Assembly: GCA_014380155.1 (NCBI GenBank)
Contig: JACMKJ010000414.1
Coordinates: forward strand, 1-5,035
Length of the DNA: 5,035 bases
Reading direction: 5' to 3'
Origin: Rhizobacter sp.
GTDB lineage: Bacteria; Pseudomonadota; Gammaproteobacteria; Burkholderiales; Burkholderiaceae_C
This document shows positions 1-5,035 of the stretch, one piece after another. Made by a program: the position numbers and the translations under genes. The notes beneath the pieces are model-generated. The model did not search any database. It was not told the DNA's origin and worked only from the letters and a program-made list of their open reading frames with translations. Within the stretch, counting starts at the first letter, position 1, and the number at the start of each line of letters is the position of its first letter.

Positions 1-236
1 AGGCGCTGTGGGGCCTGGTGGCCGGCGCACGCGCCGACCTGCTGGTGCTCGACCCGCAAGCCCCCGGTCTGCTCGGCGTGACGCCATCGCACACGCTCGA
101 TGCGTGGGTGTTCGCCACCGACACACCGCGTTTGCAGGTGGTCTATGTCGCGGGGCAGCGTGTGCTGAGCGACGGCCGGCACGCGGACGAAGCGCGCATC
201 GCCCAGCGCTACAGCGAGGCGATGGCGGCGTTGTGA
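1..236 (+). CDS. hutF: Formimidoylglutamate deiminase (HutF), C-terminal end only
   Basis: This is the last 77 codons of an amidohydrolase-superfamily gene; its start and metal-binding core lie before the window. The reading frame runs from base 3 to the TGA at 234-236. Visible are the closing beta-strands of the family: G-A-R-A-D-L-L-V-L-D, then an H-T-L-D-A-W-V-F-A segment, V-V-Y-V-A-G-Q-R-V, and S-D-G-R-H followed by a short helix ending R-Y-S-E-A-M-A-A-L. From family knowledge, the DAWVFA and VxVAGxxVxxxGRH pattern with a trailing RYxxAM helix is typical of HutF. That enzyme deiminates N-formimidoyl-L-glutamate to N-formyl-L-glutamate and ammonia in the five-step histidine degradation route. 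Other members, such as guanine deaminase or chlorohydrolase-like enzymes, share the general ending and cannot be fully excluded from 77 residues. No hutG follows it; the next gene is convergent. Confidence 0.75.
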   Translation, partial: ALWGLVAGARADLLVLDPQAPGLLGVTPSHTLDAWVFATDTPRLQVVYVAGQRVLSDGRHADEARIAQRYSEAMAAL

Positions 237-270
237 GAAACGCGTTGACCCCGGGTGGCCACGCAGCGCT
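237..270. other. Short convergent intergenic gap, no clear terminator
   Basis: Only 34 bases separate the hutF stop from the stop of the convergent dioxygenase gene. A weak CGCAG/CTGCG inverted pair (262-266 and 277-281) extends into the dioxygenase coding end. It has a 10-base loop and no T-run on either side, so I do not call an intrinsic terminator. Termination may be Rho-dependent or the transcripts may overlap. Confidence 0.5.
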
Positions 271-1020
271 TCAACCCTGCGGGCTTTCGGTCATCTTTCC
301 GCAATAGGCCTGCATGTGCTCGGGCAGGTCTTGCGGGCACTTGCCGCATTGGCGGTTGCCCGGCACCGCGTGGTCGATGAATTTCGGGTAGGGCAGCTTC
401 AGCCCGGCCATGATCTGCTCGAACTCCTGCAGTGAGCGCGCAAGGCCCAGCCGCGGGTTGCGTGCCTTCTCCTGGCCGATCGACGACACGCAGCGCTGCC
501 GGTAGTCGTGCCCAGGGTAGACCAGTTGTTCGTCGGGCAAGGCGAAAAGCTTGCCGGTCACGCTGCGGTAGAGATCGGCCGCGCTGCCGTTCTGCAAGTC
601 GGTGCGCCCGCAGCCGTCGATCAGCAGCGCGTCGCCGGTGAAGACCCGCCCGCCGAGCACGTAGGCATGGTGGCTGTCGGTGTGGCCGGGTGTGTGCAGC
701 GGCTGCAACACGATCTCGCCGAACTGCAGCGGCTGGCCCTCTTCCACGCCCAGGTCGGCACACGGCAGGCGCTCCATCGCCGGCGCAGCGGTGCGGCAGC
801 CGGTGCGCTCCTTCAAGTGCAGCGCGCCGGTGATGTGGTCGGCGTGGATGTGCGTGTCGATCGTGCAGGCCAGCATCAGCCCCAGGGCCTGGATCGCGGC
901 CAGGTCGCGCTCGATGCTGTTGACCACCGGGTCGATCAACAGCGCCTGGCCGGTGCTCTCGCAGCCGAGCAGGTAGGTGTAGGTGGATGACAGGGGTTCA
1001 AACAGCTGGCGAAAGATCAA
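271..1020 (-). CDS. ETHE1-like persulfide dioxygenase (MBL-fold metallo-hydrolase)
   Basis: The 249-residue product is a metallo-beta-lactamase-fold protein of the ETHE1 type. The family oxidises glutathione persulfide with O2 to sulfite and glutathione, using one mononuclear Fe(II), in sulfide detoxification. Seen, numbered from the TTG start: an N-terminal I-F-R-Q-L-F-E-P-x-S-S-T-Y-T-Y segment; T-H-I-H-A-D-H at 56-62; H-T-P-G-H-T at 109-114; F-T-G-D-A-L-L-I-D-G-C-G-R-T-D at 127-141; and Y-P-G-H-D-Y at 168-173. H57, H113 and D130 fit the iron ligands. R139 matches the glutathione-binding arginine, and the H57-H113 (56) and D130-R139 (9) spacings equal those of human ETHE1. I chose TTG at 1018-1020 because GAGGAGG precedes it by 5 bases and homologues begin near IFRQLFEP. 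An in-frame ATG at 1045-1047 (258 residues) has only a weak leader. The tail carries C225, C228 and C240. It lies 62 bases downstream of the lipoprotein gene and may be co-transcribed with it. Confidence 0.9.
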   Translation of the reverse strand: MIFRQLFEPLSSTYTYLLGCESTGQALLIDPVVNSIERDLAAIQALGLMLACTIDTHIHADHITGALHLKERTGCRTAAPAMERLPCADLGVEEGQPLQFGEIVLQPLHTPGHTDSHHAYVLGGRVFTGDALLIDGCGRTDLQNGSAADLYRSVTGKLFALPDEQLVYPGHDYRQRCVSSIGQEKARNPRLGLARSLQEFEQIMAGLKLPYPKFIDHAVPGNRQCGKCPQDLPEHMQAYCGKMTESPQG

Positions 1021-1025
1021 AGGCG

Positions 1026-1032
1026 CCTCCTC
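1026..1032 (-). promoter_or_regulatory. Ribosome-binding site that decides the dioxygenase start
   Basis: On the minus strand this reads GAGGAGG, followed by the 5-base spacer CGCCT and then TTG. It is the only strong anti-16S match near the 5' end of the dioxygenase gene. It argues for the TTG at 1018-1020 over the in-frame ATG at 1045-1047. That ATG would place this site inside the coding region. Confidence 0.75.
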
Positions 1033-1082
1033 GACGGAAGCGCCCATTCTCGCGAAACCCCAGGGTGGGCGTCTGGTGTCAG

Positions 1083-3323
1083 TCAGTTGACCCAGTGGAT
1101 CTTGCCGCGCAGCGCCGGGCCGCCGCCCTCGCAATGCTGCTCGAAACGAAGGTCGATGGAGGCGATGTTGCCGCTGGCGAAGCTGATGCTGTCGATGACG
1201 AACCAGCCCGACAAGGTGTTGCAGCCGCGCCCGTTACCCGACCAGTTCATGCCACCCTTGGCCGCGTTGTGGAATGGCCAGCGTTGCAGGTTGCCGTAGT
1301 AGCCGGGGGTGAGCTGGGCGATCGAGTTCATGCCGACGAAATTGGCGCTCCAGCCACCCCCGCCGTTCACATTGACCTGCGCTTGCCGACCCGACCCAGT
1401 CACGCTGACGGTTGCCGTGCCTGGCGTGTACAGGTAGGTCTGGCCGCCGCCGATGAAGTCGCCAGCGTCGGACTGGAGGTAGACGTAGTTGCCGCTGGCC
1501 GGTGTCGCACCCGCAGGCGCATTCCACAGCCCTGCCGGCAGCGGCGTCAATGGGCCAGGGGGAGCGGTCGGGTCACCGGCCACCCAATGGATCTGTCCGC
1601 GCAACGCGGCGGCGCCCCCCTCGCAGTGCTGCTCGAAACGCAGGTCGACCGAGGCGAGCGCGTTGCCGGCGTAAGTGATGCTGTCGATGACGAACCAGCC
1701 CGTCAGCGTGTTGCAGCCGCGCCCATTGCCGCTCCAGGAGAGTCCGCCGAGCGTGGGGTTGTGGAAGGGATAACGCTGCAAGCCCGAATAGAGGCCGGGC
1801 TGCAGTGTCGAGAGCGAGTTCATGGCCTGGAAGTCACCTGTCCAGTCGTCGTCACCCCCGACACCCACTTGCAGCAAGCCGTTCGATACCGACACCCTCA
1901 AGGCGGCTTCGGCCTGTGTGTAGGTGGCGGTGCGCCCAGCGCCGATGAAGTCGCCGCCATCGCTCTGGAGGTAGACGTAGTTGCCACTGGTCGGTGTGGC
2001 CCCGGCCGGCGCACGCCACAAAGTGGAAGGCACCGGGGACACCGGCCCGGCCGCTGCCGTCGTGTCCGAAGCGACCCAATGGACCTGCCCCCGCAAGGCC
2101 GGCCCGCCGCCTTCGCAGTGTTGTTCGAAGTGCAGGTCCAGGCTGCTGAGGGCGCCCGCGACGTAGCTCACGCTGTCGACGACGAGGGTGCCTTCTATCG
2201 AGTTGCAGCCACGGCCTTCACCGCCCCAGTCGAGCCCGGCGAAGGTCGTGCTGCCGAAACGACTGGCGGCGTAGGTGCCCGGTTGCAGCTGCGCCGAGCT
2301 GCCGGGAGTCTGGAACGAGGCATTCCACCATTCATCGCCGTTCACACCGACGGTCAGGCGGTTGCCACTGGTCGTCACCGTGAGCACCGCGTTGGCCTTG
2401 GTGTATGAATACGAGCGCCCTTGGCCCACCCAGTCACCCGCATCGCTTTGCAGCTGGATGAAGCTCTGCCCGGCAGAGGGAATGACCGCCGGGCTCGACA
2501 CCGTAACCACGTTGTTGGATTGGACAGGATCACCCGCCGGGCTCACGTAAAGCGTGTTGGCCACGTTGCCGATCATCGTGGCCGCCACATCGGCGGTCAC
2601 GGTGAACGAGAGCGTGCCGCCCACCGGCACGGAAGGGGTCACCATGCTCGCACCCGGCGTGGCCGGGCAGACGGCACCGGCACTCGACGTGCAGGTCACC
2701 GAACGCAGCGATTGGCCGGCCCCGACGATGCTGTCCATCTGCACATTGGCCGCCGCATCCGGCCCGGTGTTGGTCACGCTCATGGCGTAGACCGCCGTGC
2801 CGCCACCGCTTACGGGTGTGGCCGGCCCGGTGCCCGAGACCACCAGATCCGCTACGTAGGCGTTGATCACCGGCGCGGCGCTGTTGTTGGTGGTGGCGCT
2901 GTCGTTGTCAGCAGAGACGGTTATCGAGCTGGCGACGGCGCCACGCGTGCCAGAGGCGATCGCGGCGCTGACGACATATCGCAGGCTGCCATTCACCGGC
3001 AACGATGGAACCGACATGGAAGCCGGTGACGCGGGGCAGGTGGCCCCGCCGCTGGCCGCGCAAGTCACCGCCGTGCGGGTGAGCGCAGCGCCCAGGTTGG
3101 CCGCCACCGCGACGTTGCGTGCGGTGGCCGGGCCCGCGTTGGACACGATCACTTCAATCGTGGTGAGTGAACCGCTGGCCATCACCGTCACCGGCCCGGC
3201 CGCCGTGATCGACACATCGGCACCGCTCGGCGTCTGCTGAGGGGCAGCGTCACCCTCATCTCCCCCGCCACACGCGGCCAGCAGGCACAAGGCCCCTGCC
3301 GAAACCAAAGCACGCACCTGCAT
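1083..3323 (-). CDS. Predicted lipoprotein: two DUF11-like domains plus three copies of a two-cysteine domain
   Basis: The 746-residue product starts with a short signal peptide and the lipobox L15-A16-A17-C18, so it should be lipidated on C18. The following glycines (no aspartate at +2) suggest outer-membrane sorting. Residues about 36-151 and 158-278 look like DUF11/CARDB-type beta-sandwich repeats (V-S-N-A-G-P-A-T-A-R-N-V and V-T-N-T-G-P-D-A-A-A-N-V). Each has a V-T-C-x7-C pair (C88/C96 and C211/C219). Residues 288-417, 449-581 and 613-745 are three copies of another domain. Each copy begins (Y/F)-(V/I)-x-L-Q-S-D-x-G-D and ends F-E-Q-H-C-E-G-G-x-x-A-L-R-G-x-(I/V)-H-W-V. Proline/alanine-rich linkers join them. 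No catalytic motif is visible; I infer an envelope-anchored adhesion, binding or structural role and name no function. The ATG has a GGGAGG ribosome-binding site 7 bases upstream. The protein ends immediately after the third repeat. The antisense strand carries a long open frame that I treat as a shadow. Confidence 0.9.
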   Translation of the reverse strand: MQVRALVSAGALCLLAACGGGDEGDAAPQQTPSGADVSITAAGPVTVMASGSLTTIEVIVSNAGPATARNVAVAANLGAALTRTAVTCAASGGATCPASPASMSVPSLPVNGSLRYVVSAAIASGTRGAVASSITVSADNDSATTNNSAAPVINAYVADLVVSGTGPATPVSGGGTAVYAMSVTNTGPDAAANVQMDSIVGAGQSLRSVTCTSSAGAVCPATPGASMVTPSVPVGGTLSFTVTADVAATMIGNVANTLYVSPAGDPVQSNNVVTVSSPAVIPSAGQSFIQLQSDAGDWVGQGRSYSYTKANAVLTVTTSGNRLTVGVNGDEWWNASFQTPGSSAQLQPGTYAASRFGSTTFAGLDWGGEGRGCNSIEGTLVVDSVSYVAGALSSLDLHFEQHCEGGGPALRGQVHWVASDTTAAAGPVSPVPSTLWRAPAGATPTSGNYVYLQSDGGDFIGAGRTATYTQAEAALRVSVSNGLLQVGVGGDDDWTGDFQAMNSLSTLQPGLYSGLQRYPFHNPTLGGLSWSGNGRGCNTLTGWFVIDSITYAGNALASVDLRFEQHCEGGAAALRGQIHWVAGDPTAPPGPLTPLPAGLWNAPAGATPASGNYVYLQSDAGDFIGGGQTYLYTPGTATVSVTGSGRQAQVNVNGGGGWSANFVGMNSIAQLTPGYYGNLQRWPFHNAAKGGMNWSGNGRGCNTLSGWFVIDSISFASGNIASIDLRFEQHCEGGGPALRGKIHWVN
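1089..2462 (-). repeat. Three tandem in-frame domain repeats within the lipoprotein gene
   Basis: Three coding repeats lie at 2073-2462 (first in the protein), 1581-1979 and 1089-1487. Protein periods are 161 and 164 residues including the linkers. Shared elements in order are L-Q-S-D-x-G-D, a Q/T-rich strand with Y-T, a short acidic or glycine turn before W, L-x-P-G-x-Y, G-R-G-C-N, D-S-(I/V)-(T/S), and F-E-Q-H-C-E-G-G. The two cysteines are exactly 30 residues apart in each copy: C373/C403, C537/C567 and C701/C731. Copies 2 and 3 are closest, sharing P-F-H-N and the linker A-P-A-G-A-T-P. Copy 1 is shorter and lacks P-F-H-N. DNA similarity is visible but has diverged, so this is an old duplication rather than a recent one. 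Confidence 0.92.
2490..3218 (-). repeat. Two DUF11-like domain repeats within the lipoprotein gene
   Basis: These encode residues about 36-151 and 158-278 of the lipoprotein. Both copies contain V-x-N-x-G-P, a V-T-C-x7-C-P stretch, P-S-(L/V)-P-V-(N/G)-G-(S/T)-L, and a closing S-x-N-N segment (T-T-N-N-S and Q-S-N-N-V). This is the usual layout of DUF11 repeats in secreted and surface proteins. Domain edges are approximate. Confidence 0.8.
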
Positions 3324-3329
3324 GTGTTT

Positions 3330-3336
3330 TCCTCCC
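3330..3336 (-). promoter_or_regulatory. Ribosome-binding site of the lipoprotein gene
   Basis: The minus strand reads GGGAGGA, six bases before the ATG at 3321-3323. It supports that ATG, which also gives a complete signal peptide with its lipobox. Confidence 0.8.
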
Positions 3337-3394
3337 GATTCAATTTTGATAGTGACGCGCCTGGCCCGATCGGCCTCCCACCCCGCGCGGCGGA

Positions 3395-3422
3395 ATTATC
3401 TGTCCGTCGCCGGCCAAGACAA
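3395..3422 (-). promoter_or_regulatory. Putative sigma-70 promoter for the lipoprotein gene
   Basis: On the minus strand TTGTCT (3417-3422) serves as the -35 box and GATAAT (3395-3400) as the -10 box, with a 16-base spacer. The -10 matches TATAAT at 5 of 6 positions and the -35 matches TTGACA at 4 of 6. The predicted transcript would have a leader of roughly 60-65 bases before the ATG. No competing pair of boxes in the region looks better. Confidence 0.5.
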
Positions 3423-3446
3423 ATCCCCCCAGTCGATGGCCAAGAC
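3412..3446. repeat. 9-base direct repeat GGCCAAGAC, 26-base period, between divergent promoters
   Basis: Exact copies of GGCCAAGAC lie at 3412-3420 and 3438-3446. The first overlaps the -35 box of the putative lipoprotein promoter, and the second ends three bases before the sigma-54-like element of atzF. A spacing of about 2.5 helical turns would put the two copies on opposite faces of the helix. They could be regulator half-sites, but two 9-mers in a GC-rich region may also be chance. Confidence 0.4.
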
Positions 3447-3449
3447 GTC

Positions 3450-3464
3450 TGGCACGCCGCGTGC
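3450..3464 (+). promoter_or_regulatory. Putative sigma-54 (RpoN) promoter of the allophanate hydrolase gene
   Basis: The stretch reads TGGCACG, CCGC, GTGC and is preceded by C, against the sigma-54 consensus TGGCACG-N4-TTGC. Ten of eleven defined positions match, including the invariant GG (3451-3452) and GC (3463-3464) at the required spacing. The only mismatch is G for the first T of TTGC. Transcription would begin near 3476, giving a leader of about 38 bases, and no good sigma-70 promoter is visible for atzF. I see no clear NtrC enhancer site (GCACC-N5/6-GGTGC type) upstream. The element also has dyad symmetry (GCACG-N3-CGTGC), so a repressor operator is an alternative reading. Confidence 0.65.
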
Positions 3465-3473
3465 TTTTAATCT

Positions 3474-3493
3474 TGCATACAAGAAGGCATGCA
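3474..3493. repeat. Small inverted repeat TGCAT-N10-ATGCA at the atzF transcript start
   Basis: The arms lie at 3474-3478 and 3489-3493, between the predicted transcription start (about 3476) and the ribosome-binding site. It could be an operator for a dimeric repressor. The arms are only 5 bases long, and if transcription starts at 3476 the left arm is only partly in the RNA, which makes an RNA hairpin unlikely. Confidence 0.3.
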
Positions 3494-3499
3494 CTAGAT

Positions 3500-3504
3500 G
3501 AGGG
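3500..3504 (+). promoter_or_regulatory. Ribosome-binding site of atzF
   Basis: GAGGG lies 9 bases before the ATG at 3514. An in-frame TGA at 3499-3501 rules out any earlier start, so this ATG is the first possible one in the frame. Confidence 0.6.
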
Positions 3505-3513
3505 CGCCACGCG

Positions 3514-5035
3514 ATGACTGAACCCCGAACCCTGGCCGAGCTGCAGCAAGCCCTGCGCACCGGCACCATGACGGTGCGCCAGCTGATGCTGCGCTTTCTG
3601 GCCGAGCAGTCGCAGCAAGCCAAGGAAGCCTGGATCTCGCTGCTGAGCGACGAGGCGCTGATGGCCCAGGCCGACGCCTGCGACGCGCGCCTGCTGAGCC
3701 AGGGCCCATCGGTGTTCGATACGCAGCCGCTGCTGGGCATCCCCTTCGGCGTCAAAGACAACATCGACGTGGCCGGTCTGCCCACCACCGCCGCCTGCAA
3801 GAGCTTCGCCACCGGCGCCGCGACTTCCCACGCCACGGTGGTGCGCAAGCTGGTCGACGCGGGGGCGATCGCGGTCGGCAAGACGAACCTCGACCAGTTC
3901 GCCACCGGCCTGGTGGGCACGCGCTCTCCGTATGGCGCGGTGCCCAACAGCTTCGACCCCACCCGGGTGAGCGGCGGCTCCAGCTCGGGCTCGGCCTATG
4001 TGGTGGCGATGGGCCAGGTGCCGTTTGCATTGGGCACCGACACCGCCGGCTCGGGTCGTATACCGGCCGGCTTCAACAACCTCGTGGGCCTCAAGCCCAC
4101 GCCCGGGCGTGTCGGCACGGGCGGGCTGCTGCCGGCCTGCCGCAGCATCGACTGCGTGTCGGTGCTGGCGCTCACGGTTGACGACGCGGCGCGTGTGCTC
4201 GCGGTGATCGAAGGGCCTGATGCGAGCGACGCCTACAGCCAGTTCGAGCCCGGCCCGGCGCGCTTGAAGCCGGTGCTGCGTGTGGGCATCCCGTCGCGGC
4301 CGGTGTTCAGCAGCCCGCAGGCCGAAGGCGGCTACCGCGCGATGTTTGCCAAGGCCGCCGCGCATATGCAGGCGCTGGGGCACGAGGTGGTGCCGCTCGA
4401 CTTCTCACCGCTGCACGCCACCGCCGAGCTCTTGTACGGCGGGCCGTGGGTGGCCGAGCGCCACGCGGTGGTGCAAAAGCTGCTCGACCAAAACCCGCAG
4501 GCCTTCGACCCGTCGGTGCGCAGCATCGTCGAAAGCGCCCGCAGCTTCAGCGCCACCGACGCGTTTCGCGGCCTCTACAAGCTGCGCGCCGCGCAGCGAG
4601 ACACAAAAGCCATCTGGCAACAGGTCGACGTGCTGATGACGCCCACCGCGCCCGGCCACCCCAGCATGGCCGAGTTGGCCGCCGACCCACTCGGTGCCAA
4701 CGGGCAGCTCGGCGCGTACACCAACTTCGTCAACCTGCTCGGCTGGTGTGCGCTCGCCCTGCCCTTCGGCTTCACCGACGGCGGCCTGCCGTTCGGCGTG
4801 ACCTTCATCGCGCCCGCCAACCTCGACACCGCGTTGGCGCACTTTGGTGCGGCGTGGCAAGCCAAGCTCGACCTGCCACTCGGCGCGCTCGGCCGCCACG
4901 GTGGCATCAGCACCGTGCTCACCCACGCCCCGGCCTCCACCCCCGCGCTGCCGATCGCGGTGGTGGGGGCCCACCTGAGTGGCCTGCCGCTCAACGGCCA
5001 GCTTACCGAGCGCGGCGCGCGGCTGCGCGAGGCCA
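3514..5035 (+). CDS. atzF: Allophanate hydrolase (amidase-signature enzyme), 3' end outside the window
   Basis: The visible 507 residues are the amidase-signature domain and the beginning of the C-terminal domain of allophanate hydrolase. The family is usually about 600 residues, so roughly 100 are missing. It hydrolyses allophanate to ammonia and CO2, the last step of ATP-dependent urea breakdown after urea carboxylase and of cyanuric acid and biuret breakdown. The Ser-cisSer-Lys triad is visible: K81 in G-V-K-D-N-I-D-V, S156 in S-G-G-S-S-S-G-S-A, and S180 in T-D-T-A-G-S-G-R-I-P-A. Spacings of 75 and 24 match other amidase-signature enzymes. Near the window end A-V-V-G-A-H-L-S-G-L-P-L-N (starting about residue 486) and Q-L-T-E-R-G-A-R-L mark the C-terminal domain specific to allophanate hydrolase; this separates it from GatA and general amidases. 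It should be cytoplasmic. The predicted sigma-54 promoter suggests nitrogen-limitation control. Urea carboxylase or transporter genes may follow it beyond the window. Confidence 0.95.
   Translation, partial: MTEPRTLAELQQALRTGTMTVRQLMLRFLAEQSQQAKEAWISLLSDEALMAQADACDARLLSQGPSVFDTQPLLGIPFGVKDNIDVAGLPTTAACKSFATGAATSHATVVRKLVDAGAIAVGKTNLDQFATGLVGTRSPYGAVPNSFDPTRVSGGSSSGSAYVVAMGQVPFALGTDTAGSGRIPAGFNNLVGLKPTPGRVGTGGLLPACRSIDCVSVLALTVDDAARVLAVIEGPDASDAYSQFEPGPARLKPVLRVGIPSRPVFSSPQAEGGYRAMFAKAAAHMQALGHEVVPLDFSPLHATAELLYGGPWVAERHAVVQKLLDQNPQAFDPSVRSIVESARSFSATDAFRGLYKLRAAQRDTKAIWQQVDVLMTPTAPGHPSMAELAADPLGANGQLGAYTNFVNLLGWCALALPFGFTDGGLPFGVTFIAPANLDTALAHFGAAWQAKLDLPLGALGRHGGISTVLTHAPASTPALPIAVVGAHLSGLPLNGQLTERGARLREA

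Noticed and set aside
508..990. 160-codon plus-strand frame
   Set aside because: It is antisense to the persulfide dioxygenase, whose catalytic motifs are intact, and its translation shows no recognisable domain.
1041..1071. Inverted repeat CGCCCA...TGGGCG between the lipoprotein stop and the dioxygenase start
   Set aside because: The longer pairing needs G-U wobbles and works only on the plus strand, where no transcript is expected. There is no T-run on the minus strand, so it is not supported as a terminator of the lipoprotein gene.
987..2408. 473-codon open frame on the plus strand, with internally repeated segments
   Set aside because: It lies antisense to the lipoprotein gene. Its internal repetition mirrors the three domain repeats of the true gene, and its composition is the Arg/Ala/Val-rich type expected of a shadow frame in GC-rich DNA. 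It has no signal, domain or ribosome-binding site of note.
3366..3373. CCGATCGG palindrome in the lipoprotein leader
   Set aside because: It is an 8-base palindrome whose flanks break the symmetry, which is expected by chance in GC-rich sequence.
3452..3468. GCACG-CCG-CGTGC followed by TTTT, resembling a small intrinsic terminator
   Set aside because: No plus-strand gene lies upstream that would need it, the stem is only 5 base pairs with a 3-base loop, and the sigma-54 match explains the same bases better.
3498..3521. Seven-codon ATG frame overlapping the atzF start, a possible leader peptide
   Set aside because: It has no ribosome-binding site of its own, its ATG overlaps the atzF ribosome-binding site, and the composition gives no sign of an attenuator.
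3340..4383. 347-codon minus-strand frame crossing the divergent region and atzF
   Set aside because: It covers the promoters and the 5' half of a well-conserved allophanate hydrolase gene. The product is Arg/His/Gly-rich with no recognised domain.
4405..4994. Minus-strand frames of 139 and 189 codons inside atzF
   Set aside because: They are shadows of the atzF coding frame, with low-complexity products and no family resemblance.

Overview
The window is GC-rich, with codon usage dominated by G or C in third positions. Its gene content (a HutF-type deiminase, an ETHE1-like persulfide dioxygenase, a DUF11 lipoprotein and an allophanate hydrolase) suggests a betaproteobacterium, most likely of the Burkholderiales. 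The taxon is an inference from style and gene families, because there is no rRNA or other marker gene here.

Layout. (1) Bases 1-236, plus strand: the 3' end of an amidohydrolase gene, best read as hutF (formimidoylglutamate deiminase, histidine degradation). (2) Bases 271-1020, minus strand, convergent with hutF: an ETHE1-like metallo-beta-lactamase-fold persulfide dioxygenase. It probably starts at a TTG codon behind a strong GAGGAGG ribosome-binding site. (3) Bases 1083-3323, minus strand, 62 bases upstream of the dioxygenase and in the same direction: a 746-residue predicted lipoprotein. It has two DUF11-like domains followed by three copies of a domain of about 130 residues, each with a cysteine pair at a fixed 30-residue spacing. 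I do not recognise this domain by name. (4) Bases 3324-3513: a divergent control region. (5) Bases 3514-5035, plus strand: an allophanate hydrolase gene (atzF) that runs off the end of the window after 507 codons.

The 190-base divergent region is the most informative non-coding part. Facing atzF is a strong match to a sigma-54 promoter (TGGCACG-N4-GTGC, 10 of 11 consensus positions), which fits a nitrogen-scavenging enzyme under nitrogen control. Facing the lipoprotein is a reasonable sigma-70 promoter. A 9-base direct repeat, GGCCAAGAC, occurs twice with a 26-base period; one copy overlaps the sigma-70 -35 box and the other lies just upstream of the sigma-54 -24 element.

Functionally the window is a patchwork rather than one pathway. 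HutF and allophanate hydrolase both release ammonia from organic nitrogen, and the dioxygenase belongs to sulfide/persulfide oxidation. The lipoprotein is probably an exported, envelope-anchored protein of unknown role. I see no mobile element, RNA gene or CRISPR array, and no convincing new multi-gene system. The triplicated cysteine-pair domain and the atzF control region deserve the closest look.
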